Shown: piece after piece, positions 8,348 through 15,104 of the stretch
How the letters are laid out: each line of letters begins with the position of its first letter
How positions within the stretch are numbered: the stretch's first letter is position 1
Assembly: GCA_965214205.1 (NCBI GenBank)
Contig: OZ243941.1
Coordinates: 1,302,001 to 1,366,000 of the forward strand
Direction: 5' to 3'
Source of the DNA: G963663315 sp965214205
GTDB lineage: Bacteria > Pseudomonadota > Gammaproteobacteria > Arenicellales > Poriferihabitantaceae
DNA: 64,000 nucleotides
The notes under the pieces: generated by a model
Seen by the model: the letters and a program-made list of their open reading frames with translations, nothing else
Database searches by the model: none
Told to the model about the DNA's origin: nothing
Position numbers and translations under genes: made by a program

Positions 8348-8485
8348 TTAGCTAATTGGTCTCCGGTTCTTCATGGCCTCGACACAATCCTGGAAATACT
8401 CCTGTTCCTGTTTACGACCAGCCAGATAAGGTGGTATTCCACCATCTCCGGGTATAAACAGGTACTTCAGATCTATATTGCTCAT
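8348..8485 (-). pseudogene. N-terminal fragment of an AAA ATPase-like gene
   Basis: MSNIDLKYLFIPGDGGIPPY then LAGRKQEQEYFQDCVEAMKN, ending after 45 codons, preceded by a good ribosome binding site (GGGAGAG, 6-7 nt before ATG). P-P-x-L-A-G-R-x-x-E-x is the opening motif of a family of P-loop ATP-binding proteins whose Walker A motif comes just after; here the protein stops before any P-loop. It probably reflects deletion of the rest of the gene. The functional call is tentative. Confidence 0.5.
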
Positions 8486-8601
8486 TTCGCTCTCCCTCAG
8501 ATTGCACTATCCTGCTTGAATGGTGGGGGTTGTAAAAAATCAAGCACTGTCATTTTATTTTCCTCCCGGTCTACTTTCAGGGGATTATGTACTGCCTCAT
8601 C

Positions 8602-8645
8602 CCTCCTCAGAATTTGCGACAACTATAATTCTCAAGAGGTAAAAG
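8602..8645 (+). promoter_or_regulatory. porin 3 promoter, second copy of the 70-bp block
   Basis: Bases 8602-8671 repeat 3847-3916 exactly, with TATAAT at 8624-8629 and AGAGG before the ATG at 8646. Identity of non-coding and coding bases together points to recent duplication or gene conversion rather than selection on the signal peptide alone. Confidence 0.6.
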
Positions 8646-9626
8646 ATGAAGAAAACAATTATCGCAACGGCTGTATCTGTTGCACTCGGGGCACCCGTTG
8701 CAGCTCAAGCGGAAGTGACGGTATATGGATTTGTCCATAATATGATTGAGGTCAAGAGTGAAGATGGTGGCTCCAGTTCTACTGACATGTCAACACGGGG
8801 CTCACGATTCGGTTTCAAGGCAAGTTCCGATTTGGGGAATGGCTTAACCGCCTCTTTGCACCAGGAATTCGGTGTGCAAACCGAGAAGAAGGAAACTGGC
8901 ATAAACACTCGAATTGGTACAGTCGGTGTTTCGGGCGGTTTCGGCAGTGTCAACGTTGGCCGACAGTGGAGTACTCTCTATAACACCGTAGGTGTGTATA
9001 TGGACCCTACTTCTACGGTAGCGATTGGTGGATATGGTGGCCATTACATCACCAACAACACCATTCAATACACCAATTCGTTCGGCCCGATTTCTCTTTC
9101 ACTGGATGTTCGTGTTGATGAGTCGGCTGATAAAGGAGGAGCCGAGGCAGCTGGTTCAGTTACTAAAATACCGGATGGAGTGCCAGATGAAGGTGGTGAC
9201 GGGTCTGCCGTCGGTGTAAGTATCGCCGCACATCCCAATGTTACCCTTGCAGCCGCAATGGATACCACGAATGGAATTAATGGAACCAAAGATATCGAGA
9301 AGACCGGTTTCGCGGCCAGGGTCAGTATGGGGAATTTCTACGGTTCGTATGCTGTGCATGATAAACAACGGGAAGGCACTGTAGATACAGATTATTCCGT
9401 ATTCCTGTTAGGCGGTAACTTCGGTAATACAAACGCTTTTATTGGTTTAGGGAGCACAGATGACAATGCTGGCGATGAGTCAGACACGGTTACGCTACAC
9501 GTTGACCATGCTCTGATGGGCAGTGGTCTCAAGCTGCTGTATGAAGGGCGCTCTACAGATGGAAACAAGCCTGGTGATATGGGTGATTCGACTCAGCATG
9601 TACTGGGGCTGAAACTCGCTTTCTGA
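8646..9626 (+). CDS. Gram-negative porin, paralogue 3
   Basis: A 326-residue porin. The first residues (MKKTIIATAVSVALGAPVAA) and the DNA before them match porin 1, but the mature protein diverges clearly: VTVYGFVHNMIEV, SRFGFKASSDLGNGLTASLH, C-terminal VLGLKLAF. Identity with paralogues 1 and 2 is confined to barrel strands (GGFGSVNVGRQWS, NTIQYTNSFGPIS). Loops are rich in D, E, K and G. It is a monocistronic unit with its own promoter block and a strong terminator. It is either a functionally different channel or an older copy whose 5' end was homogenised with porin 1. Confidence 0.9.
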   Translation: MKKTIIATAVSVALGAPVAAQAEVTVYGFVHNMIEVKSEDGGSSSTDMSTRGSRFGFKASSDLGNGLTASLHQEFGVQTEKKETGINTRIGTVGVSGGFGSVNVGRQWSTLYNTVGVYMDPTSTVAIGGYGGHYITNNTIQYTNSFGPISLSLDVRVDESADKGGAEAAGSVTKIPDGVPDEGGDGSAVGVSIAAHPNVTLAAAMDTTNGINGTKDIEKTGFAARVSMGNFYGSYAVHDKQREGTVDTDYSVFLLGGNFGNTNAFIGLGSTDDNAGDESDTVTLHVDHALMGSGLKLLYEGRSTDGNKPGDMGDSTQHVLGLKLAF

Positions 9627-9650
9627 TAAAACTGAAGACAAGCCAACCAG

Positions 9651-9683
9651 GCGGGGCTGTTATTACGACAGCCCCGCTTTTTT
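9651..9683 (+). terminator. rho-independent terminator of porin 3
   Basis: GCGGGGCTGT pairs perfectly with ACAGCCCCGC across a 7-nt loop, followed by six T residues. Confidence 0.9.
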
Positions 9684-9827
9684 ATGGACTGGTATTATAG
9701 CGACCAGATATTTTTAATGTCTGTGTCTTTGTTTGTGCCATCGCTCACCTGCCTGCATTACCAACAACAAGATATATTCCTGATTCTGTCAAGAAAACGA
9801 TCAGAACAAACCTCACCTTCAGACTGC

Positions 9828-9857
9828 TTGCCTGACTTCATGCAAAATACTGATAAT
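9828..9857 (+). promoter_or_regulatory. putative promoter of the DUF4143 ATPase
   Basis: TTGCCT (9828-9833), an 18-bp spacer, and GATAAT (9852-9857). The predicted transcript start near 9864 places the following palindrome entirely in the leader. Confidence 0.4.
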
Positions 9858-9867
9858 GTCACTTTTA

Positions 9868-9904
9868 CCTTGCAAATTTAACATTTGATGTTAAATTTGC
9901 AAGG
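9868..9904 (+). promoter_or_regulatory. perfect 17-bp inverted repeat abutting the ATPase start codon
   Basis: CCTTGCAAATTTAACAT, 3-nt gap TTG, then its exact reverse complement ending at the base before the ATG at 9905. As DNA it is an ideal dimer operator. As RNA it would fold into a 17-bp hairpin touching the start codon and would cover any ribosome site. Either way it suggests tight control of the gene. Confidence 0.7.
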
Positions 9905-11083
9905 ATGTATGAAAGACAACTCACTCGGGAAATCACGGAAAAATTGACCTATACCCCGGCTGTAGCCCTTCTTGGGCCGCGTCAGGTTGGTAAAACCACG
10001 CTTGCGCTTGAAATCGCCAAGGGCCAGCCTTCGGTTTATCTTGACCTTGAAAACCCGGAAGATATCAAAAAGCTCATCGACCCGACCCATTATCTTGGCT
10101 TGCATGCGGATAAACTGGTTGTGCTTGATGAGATTCAGCGTTATCCGGATTTATTCATGTCTTTGCGTGGCATTATTGATACTGGCCGCAGAGAAGGCAA
10201 AGGCAACGGACGTTTCCTGATTCTCGGGTCGGCATCCAATGACCTGCTCCGGCAGAGCTCTGAGAGTCTTGCCGGACGTATCAGCTATCTGGAACTTTGC
10301 GGACTCAGCCCTTTTGAGATAGAAGCTCCGAACAGCGAATACCTGCACCGACTCTGGATACGTGGCGGGTTCCCCGATAGCTATGCAGCGTCCAATGATG
10401 TAAAGAGCATCGAGTGGCGCCAGGATTTTATCAGAACCTATCTGGAGCGTGACATCCCCCGGCTGGGGCCACGGATACCCGCTGCAACCCTGATGCGTTT
10501 CTGGACGATGCTTGCCCATGGCCATGGTGAACTCCTGAACGCATCAAAATTGGCTGGCTCTCTTGGTGTAGAGAGTATAACGATCAGCCGCTATCTTGAT
10601 CTTATGGTTGACCTGTTACTCGTTCGCAGGCTTGAGCCATGGTACGGTAATACCAAAAAACGGCTGGTAAAATCACCCAGAGTCTACGTCAGGGATAACG
10701 GTGTCCTTCATGCGCTTTTGCGAATACCGGATTACGAATATCTGCTGGGTCATCCGGTTATAGGGAAAAGCTGGGAAGGATTTGTCATTGAAAAAATCCT
10801 GGCTCGCCTGCCGTTACATGTATATCCGTTCTTCTACAGAACATCTGCCGGTGCAGAAATAGACTTGTTGCTTGAGTCTGGTCTGGGGGATTACTGGGCG
10901 ATTGAAATTAAATACGGTAAAACGCCAAAAGTGAAAAAGGGCTTTCATGTCGCTTGTGATGATTTGGGTGTCAAACGCAAATTTGTTGTTTACAGTGGTG
11001 AAGACACGTTTTCGCTTGGCAATGAAACGACCGTTATTTCCCTGCCACTCTTTTTGAATGAAATGGGAGAATGCCTGGGCTGA
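9905..11083 (+). CDS. AAA_14 / DUF4143 ATPase
   Basis: A 392-residue protein, the usual length for this family. Walker A is LLGPRQVGKTTLA (about residues 23-35), Walker B is KLVVLDEIQRYPD, and sensor-like FLILGSASNDLLRQSSESLA follows. The middle has a winged-helix-like region (LAGSLGVESITISRYLDLMVDLLLVRRLEPW). The C-terminal DUF4143 part contains AEIDLLL and AIEIKYG, a D...E-x-K arrangement like PD-(D/E)xK nucleases. Members are widespread accessory proteins of unclear role, often in genomic islands. No partner gene overlaps it, and its start abuts a perfect palindrome. A defence or addiction role is possible but not shown. Confidence 0.85.
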   Translation: MYERQLTREITEKLTYTPAVALLGPRQVGKTTLALEIAKGQPSVYLDLENPEDIKKLIDPTHYLGLHADKLVVLDEIQRYPDLFMSLRGIIDTGRREGKGNGRFLILGSASNDLLRQSSESLAGRISYLELCGLSPFEIEAPNSEYLHRLWIRGGFPDSYAASNDVKSIEWRQDFIRTYLERDIPRLGPRIPAATLMRFWTMLAHGHGELLNASKLAGSLGVESITISRYLDLMVDLLLVRRLEPWYGNTKKRLVKSPRVYVRDNGVLHALLRIPDYEYLLGHPVIGKSWEGFVIEKILARLPLHVYPFFYRTSAGAEIDLLLESGLGDYWAIEIKYGKTPKVKKGFHVACDDLGVKRKFVVYSGEDTFSLGNETTVISLPLFLNEMGECLG

Positions 11084-11121
11084 TTCTATACAGCCCGCAA
11101 CCGTCAGAATGATTCCTAATC

Positions 11122-11216
11122 CGTTATCGTAGGGGAGGGTCTTGTACCCTCCCGCAAATGATCGGATCAGGTATCAGCGATACCGGGTACCCACAAGGGG
11201 CACCCCTACGATAACG
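11122..11216 (+). repeat. miniature inverted-repeat (REP/MITE-like) element
   Basis: Terminal inverted repeats CGTTATCGTAGGGG (11122-11135) and CCCCTACGATAACG (11203-11216) are perfect over 14 bp. They enclose inner hairpins (GGGAGGGTCTTGTACCCTCCC and GGGTACCCACAAGGGGCACCC). Non-coding, 95 bp, the architecture of intergenic repeat families dispersed in bacterial genomes. Confidence 0.75.
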
Positions 11217-11628
11217 TTAAGTACCGCATCCGTATTGTTGTGGATTCCCGTTTACACGGGCAAGACGGATGGTTGGGGCGTAGGATGACATTGTATCCCC
11301 CCACTTGCTCTCTGGCGGGCTTCGCCCTTGTATCGCGGACTCCCCTCAGGTGGGGAGTGATTGGTGGCGTGGTCAGATCGGAGATTTCCCGACTGTTTCT
11401 TTCCTGAATAGAGGCGGTTTCTCTCAGGATTTACCAGCCCTAGTCTGGTGTGGGTACGGTGGCGCTGGTTGGTATTTTGATACTCCTTGTAAGTTTGGGC
11501 TCTGTCCTTATATGAGAGTACAGCCGGATTCTTTACGGGGATATACTTTATACTTCACAGTATGCTGACCGCAAAAGAATATTGCGAATATGAATATGAA
11601 TGATACTCCGAATCGGACGGAGGATTTC
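11217..11628 (+). other. intergenic region without a supported gene
   Basis: A G-rich stretch with short hairpins (CCCGTTTACACGGG near 11250; GGCGGGCTTCGCCC near 11313; CTCCCCTCAGGTGGGGAG near 11340). An open frame at 11305-11568 has only a TTG start, no ribosome site and no recognisable motif, so it is not called. No antitoxin gene that would match the AbiEii-like protein is present here. Confidence 0.4.
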
Positions 11629-12252
11629 ATGGACGATGACATGATGCGTCTGTGGCAATCCATGAGGCCCTTGCCGGGGGACCTGAGATTATATGGAGGA
11701 ACCGCTATGGCTTTGTATCTTGGACATCGCAAATCCACTGATTTTGATTTCGCAACGCCTCGACCTGTAATCGACAAAAACTTCGTCAGCAAATTACCCT
11801 TTATGAAAAAGGCCAGGGAGATCATGGGAGGAAGGGGTATGATTGATGCGGTTATAGCAGGGGAGAATCGAGATATTAAAATCACATTCATGGAATGTGG
11901 TCATCTGATACCCATGCCCTCCCAACCTTCAAACAGGGCATCAAACGGCGTATTAGTGGCTCATCCGATTGATTTGATTGTTACAAAAATTGAAGCCTGT
12001 TTCGACAGGGAACAAGCCAGGGATTATGAAGATATGTCGTTCGCTGTTGAAGCATGGCCCGACTGGTGCCGCGCGGCTTGTGATCTCCTGTTGAAGGACC
12101 GCAGACTGGATTCCATCTGTGGAATTTTATCTTCACCGCCTTATCACATTTATGAAGACCTGGGTCCTGGAAGGCTGAAGATCATGCGGATATTCGCACA
12201 GAATTTACTGAAAGAGAAAATAAAATCAAAAGAAATCGAACTGGATTTATAA
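11629..12252 (+). CDS. AbiEii-like nucleotidyltransferase
   Basis: A 207-residue protein when started at the ATG at 11629, which has GGAGG 5 nt upstream; an earlier ATG at 11590 lacks a ribosome site. LYGGTAMALYLGHRKSTDFD (about residues 24-43) is the G-G-T/S-A-x-x-x-x-x-G-x-R-x-S-x-D-x-D signature of AbiEii/AbiGii-type nucleotidyltransferases, the toxins of type IV toxin-antitoxin and abortive-infection pairs. VLVAHPIDLIVTKIEA resembles their conserved K-x-x-A helix. The usual AbiEi antitoxin with its winged helix is not found on either side. It is followed 78 bp later by an unknown gene on the same strand. It could be a lone toxin remnant or part of a new pair. Confidence 0.7.
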   Translation: MDDDMMRLWQSMRPLPGDLRLYGGTAMALYLGHRKSTDFDFATPRPVIDKNFVSKLPFMKKAREIMGGRGMIDAVIAGENRDIKITFMECGHLIPMPSQPSNRASNGVLVAHPIDLIVTKIEACFDREQARDYEDMSFAVEAWPDWCRAACDLLLKDRRLDSICGILSSPPYHIYEDLGPGRLKIMRIFAQNLLKEKIKSKEIELDL

Positions 12253-12330
12253 TGATGGGTATAAAGATTCCCTCCCCTGCCGGAGTCGAAAACAAGGTTC
12301 GCAGGAATGGCGGGACGGGAGCAGAAAACC

Positions 12331-12780
12331 ATGACAACAGACTATGATATACAGGAATTAGGGTACGACCCACACCCGGAATTAACTCGTTTCAAGGGCA
12401 CGCCTATCCCCAGGATACGGGTCCCGTTAGCGAAAACTCCCCGTCGCTGGGCCATTGCCGGATATGTCTGGTGGAACGGACCGCCATGGACTGTATTACG
12501 CAACTCGTCCTGCTATCTTTGGCATGTGATGGATTATGCGTCATTGGATGACTTGCGTTTTACCTGGCGGGATGTGCCATTGGAGTTATGGAGAAAATCA
12601 TTGGATGACGCTCGCCCAGGCGTATTGGCAAAATACAATTACGTCCAATTCTCCATATTATTGGGACGCATCTCAATGGATGACCCGGTCAAAGAGTGGC
12701 CGGATAACGCCCACCGACTGGATTTTCGTATGTTGGCGAAGAATACGCGGGAGCAGCTATATCAACGTCACAGTCGCTAA
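12331..12780 (+). CDS. hypothetical protein, partner candidate of the AbiEii-like gene
   Basis: A 149-residue protein starting at the ATG at 12331 (GGGAGCAG lies 8-15 nt upstream; an upstream TTG at 12307 is less likely). It is rich in W and R (RRWAIAGYVWWNGPPWTVLR, SCYLWHVMDYASLDDLRFTW). I recognise no family and see no signal peptide or membrane segment. Position and strand right after the AbiEii-like gene suggest co-transcription. The last 11 residues (TREQLYQRHSR) lie in the left 34-bp inverted repeat, and the same peptide ends a broken frame at 14887, so the C-terminus may be acquired by recombination. Confidence 0.5.
   Translation: MTTDYDIQELGYDPHPELTRFKGTPIPRIRVPLAKTPRRWAIAGYVWWNGPPWTVLRNSSCYLWHVMDYASLDDLRFTWRDVPLELWRKSLDDARPGVLAKYNYVQFSILLGRISMDDPVKEWPDNAHRLDFRMLAKNTREQLYQRHSR
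12743..12776 (+). repeat. left 34-bp inverted repeat flanking the TPR-sulfotransferase
   Basis: Matches the reverse complement of 14891-14924 at 33 of 34 positions (G/T difference at position 8). It lies in the 3' end of the upstream hypothetical gene. The core reads GAGCAGCTATATCAACGTCA. Confidence 0.8.
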
Positions 12781-12795
12781 TTCCCAGAAAATCCT

Positions 12796-12823
12796 TGACA
12801 TCTTTCACTCTCAAGTTAGTCTT
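12796..12823 (+). promoter_or_regulatory. possible promoter of the TPR-sulfotransferase gene
   Basis: A perfect TTGACA (12796-12801) with a 16-bp spacer and a weak -10, TAGTCT. It lies inside the inverted-repeat cassette, so the gene would carry its own promoter. Confidence 0.3.
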
Positions 12824-12858
12824 GACTTCAGCTACCATGACTTCCTGTTACCGCAACA

Positions 12859-14910
12859 TTGAGCTCGTCCGCTAACTCCCTGCAAACACTTTTCACCCAA
12901 TCGGTAACCTGTTTACAGGCGGGTGATATCGCCCAGGCCAAAAAAGGATTGATCCGGCTGACCAGGAAGCTCCCGGACAGCGCCGTCGTCTGGTACAACC
13001 TGGGGTTGTGTTATCAACATCTGGGGCAGCATGACAAGGCGATTACGACTTATTTGAAATCACTTGGAATCAACCCGAACCAGATTGACGGCTGGGTCAA
13101 TATCGGCATTTCGTATCTGCAACTGAACCAGATGGAAAAAGCTGAACACGCGACCCGAAAAGCCCTTGACCTGAATCCGCATCACGCCAGAGCCTTGAAT
13201 ACACTGGGCACGATTCAAGCCAGACAAGACAAACCGGATGAAGCCAGAATCAGTTTCAACACAAGCATGGCGAGCCAGCCCGACAATCGGGACGCAAGAC
13301 TCAATCTGGCCAACCTGGAGTTGAAGCAGGGAAACTATAGTGAAGCGCTGTCAATAGTTGATTCTCTGCTGACCACTTTGCCCGATGACCGGGAAGCCTT
13401 GATTATCAAGGCGAGTGTTCTGATAGAACAAAAGGAGTTCAAACCGGCTGCTCCCATAGTAACCGCTCTGGAGGCGGAAACCCCGGATGACGAGGTGGTT
13501 ATGCGTCTGGCGCTTAATTTCCGGGAAGCCATACGGGATGAGTACGGCGCTATCGCGATAGCACAAAAACTGCTCAAACAATTCCCGAAAGAAGGAGGAT
13601 TGTGGAATTCACTGGCCATGGCGTACTTCAAGTTGGGTGGTGTACAGAAATCCAGGACATATTGCGAGAAAGCGGTGGCTCTGGACCCGGCAAGCCCGGA
13701 GTTTGCGAACAATCTGGGACTCATCCATTCGTCACTGGGTGATCAGGAAAAGGCTGGAACTTTCTACAGGAAGGCTCTTCATCTGGCCCCGCTGCATGCA
13801 GAGACCCTCCTGAATGTTACTGCCATGAAACGGGTTCAATCAATGGACGACCCCGATGCGCAGCAGGCCCTGGAGATATGGGAAACCGACGGGTTGGATA
13901 ATTCAACAAGAATCAGCGCCGCTTTCGCACTGGGTAAAATTTACGATGACTGTGGTCATTATGAGCACGCATTCAACGTGTACAAGGTCGGCAATGACCT
14001 CAAGTTCAAGGAATCCAGAAGGGACCTGGCACGCTGGTTCGATCATATTGATCGTATCCCGAAAGTGCTGGATTCACCTCCGCTCATTACCAGTCAGTGC
14101 AATGATTCGCCACGACCGATTTTCATTCTGGGTATGCCGAGAAGTGGCACCACTCTGGTTGAACAAATTATTTCCCGACATTCACAGGTTCATGGATGCG
14201 GAGAATTACACGGTATGGAACATGCGATCAGACGCCTGGAAAATCCACCGAATGCAACGCGGGTGTATCCAGATGATTTTTTGTATATCAGTCAAAGCGA
14301 GCTTGAAGTCGAAGCCCAGGAATATCTGCAACAGGTAAAGCGGCTGCACGATGTTCAATCCGATTATCTGACCGACAAGATGCCTTTTAATTTTGTCCAT
14401 ACCTGGCTGATTCGAGCGATGTTTCCAGATTCTGTGATTGTGCATTGCCAGCGTCACCCGCTGGATGTGATTCTGTCCAATTATTTTCAGCTGTATGGCT
14501 CGGATGTTGGTTTTGTATACAATCTTGAATCACTGACCCAATACTACATTCGATATCATCGGTTAATGACCCAATCAAAAGCGATGTTTGGCGATGAAAT
14601 TTATAATGTGGTTTATGAAGAACTGGTCTCGGATGTAGAGAGCCAGACCCGTCAACTGATCCATGCGGTCAACCTGACATGGGAAGACAACTGTCTGGAT
14701 CAGGGTAAGTCGGATACAGCGGTGAGAACCGCCAGTATCTGGCAAGTCCGGCAGGGTATCTACACTCGCTCGAAAGAACGCTGGAGAAATTATCAGGCGA
14801 ACTTGCAGCCTTGTATCGCCACCCTGACACAGGCTGGCATTCTGGACAGCGCCGGGAATTGGTTGGATGCCCCGCAAGTCCCGGATTTATCGACTGTGAC
14901 GTTGATATAG
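12859..14910 (+). CDS. TPR-repeat sulfotransferase
   Basis: A 683-residue protein. Residues about 1-370 are tandem tetratricopeptide repeats (VWYNLGLCYQHLGQHDKAIT, GWVNIGISYLQLNQMEKAEH, ARALNTLGTIQARQDKPDEA). The C-terminal domain (from about residue 410) is a sulfotransferase with the PAPS 5'-phosphosulfate loop PIFILGMPRSGTTLVEQIIS and the 3'-phosphate region (HCQRHPLDVILSNYFQLYGS). It probably transfers sulfate from PAPS to a protein or sugar; TPR-linked sulfotransferases often act on peptides, but the target is unknown. The only usable start is TTG at 12859, because a stop lies in frame 21 nt upstream and no ATG occurs near the N-terminus. No Shine-Dalgarno is obvious. The stop codon lies within the right 34-bp inverted repeat. 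Confidence 0.85.
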   Translation: MSSSANSLQTLFTQSVTCLQAGDIAQAKKGLIRLTRKLPDSAVVWYNLGLCYQHLGQHDKAITTYLKSLGINPNQIDGWVNIGISYLQLNQMEKAEHATRKALDLNPHHARALNTLGTIQARQDKPDEARISFNTSMASQPDNRDARLNLANLELKQGNYSEALSIVDSLLTTLPDDREALIIKASVLIEQKEFKPAAPIVTALEAETPDDEVVMRLALNFREAIRDEYGAIAIAQKLLKQFPKEGGLWNSLAMAYFKLGGVQKSRTYCEKAVALDPASPEFANNLGLIHSSLGDQEKAGTFYRKALHLAPLHAETLLNVTAMKRVQSMDDPDAQQALEIWETDGLDNSTRISAAFALGKIYDDCGHYEHAFNVYKVGNDLKFKESRRDLARWFDHIDRIPKVLDSPPLITSQCNDSPRPIFILGMPRSGTTLVEQIISRHSQVHGCGELHGMEHAIRRLENPPNATRVYPDDFLYISQSELEVEAQEYLQQVKRLHDVQSDYLTDKMPFNFVHTWLIRAMFPDSVIVHCQRHPLDVILSNYFQLYGSDVGFVYNLESLTQYYIRYHRLMTQSKAMFGDEIYNVVYEELVSDVESQTRQLIHAVNLTWEDNCLDQGKSDTAVRTASIWQVRQGIYTRSKERWRNYQANLQPCIATLTQAGILDSAGNWLDAPQVPDLSTVTLI

Positions 14911-15054
14911 CTGCTCACGCGTATAAAAACTGTCAATCCATTCGTTAAAAAAACCGGGGCTTTTCTGATTGGCCAAAAGCGGCTCAGGCAAGCCGCCATG
15001 CAATAAACCGTCTCTGCCATGCCAGCCGCAGCTTTTCCAGCCACAAGTTCCGCT
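14887..15054 (-). pseudogene. C-terminal gene fragment antisense to the TPR-sulfotransferase end
   Basis: A frame without a start codon runs 55 residues from a TGA at 15055-15057 to the stop at 14887-14889: GWHGRDGLLHGGLPEPLLAN and onward to EWIDSFYTREQLYQRHSR. Its last 11 residues equal the C-terminus of the protein at 12331-12780. Regular tryptophan and glycine use suggests former coding, but I do not recognise the family. Confidence 0.4.
14891..14924 (-). repeat. right 34-bp inverted repeat flanking the TPR-sulfotransferase
   Basis: The inverted partner of 12743-12776. It overlaps the last 20 bases of the TPR-sulfotransferase gene, including its stop. The pair encloses a unit of about 2.18 kb. 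Confidence 0.8.
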
Positions 15055-15062
15055 TCACCATA

Positions 15063-15102
15063 AATATATTTTACATATAGACGGCTGAATGTAAAATATA
15101 TT
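15063..15102. repeat. AT-rich 14-bp perfect inverted repeat
   Basis: AATATATTTTACAT (15063-15076) and ATGTAAAATATATT (15089-15102) with a 12-nt loop, ending 3 bp from the thrC stop codon. It lies between the convergent TPR-sulfotransferase and thrC genes and could work as a terminator hairpin or mark the island border. The rest of the intergenic gap holds the fragment above. Confidence 0.55.
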
Positions 15103-15104
15103 GA

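Noticed and set aside
11122..11216. Possible CRISPR or attachment-site array in the repeat-rich gap
   Set aside because: Only one inverted-repeat unit is present, with no regularly spaced direct repeats and no cas gene in the window.
11305..11568. Open frame of 87 codons before the AbiEii-like gene, considered as its antitoxin
   Set aside because: It starts only at TTG, has no ribosome site, odd composition (many W, C, G) and no antitoxin-like motif; the region is mostly hairpins.
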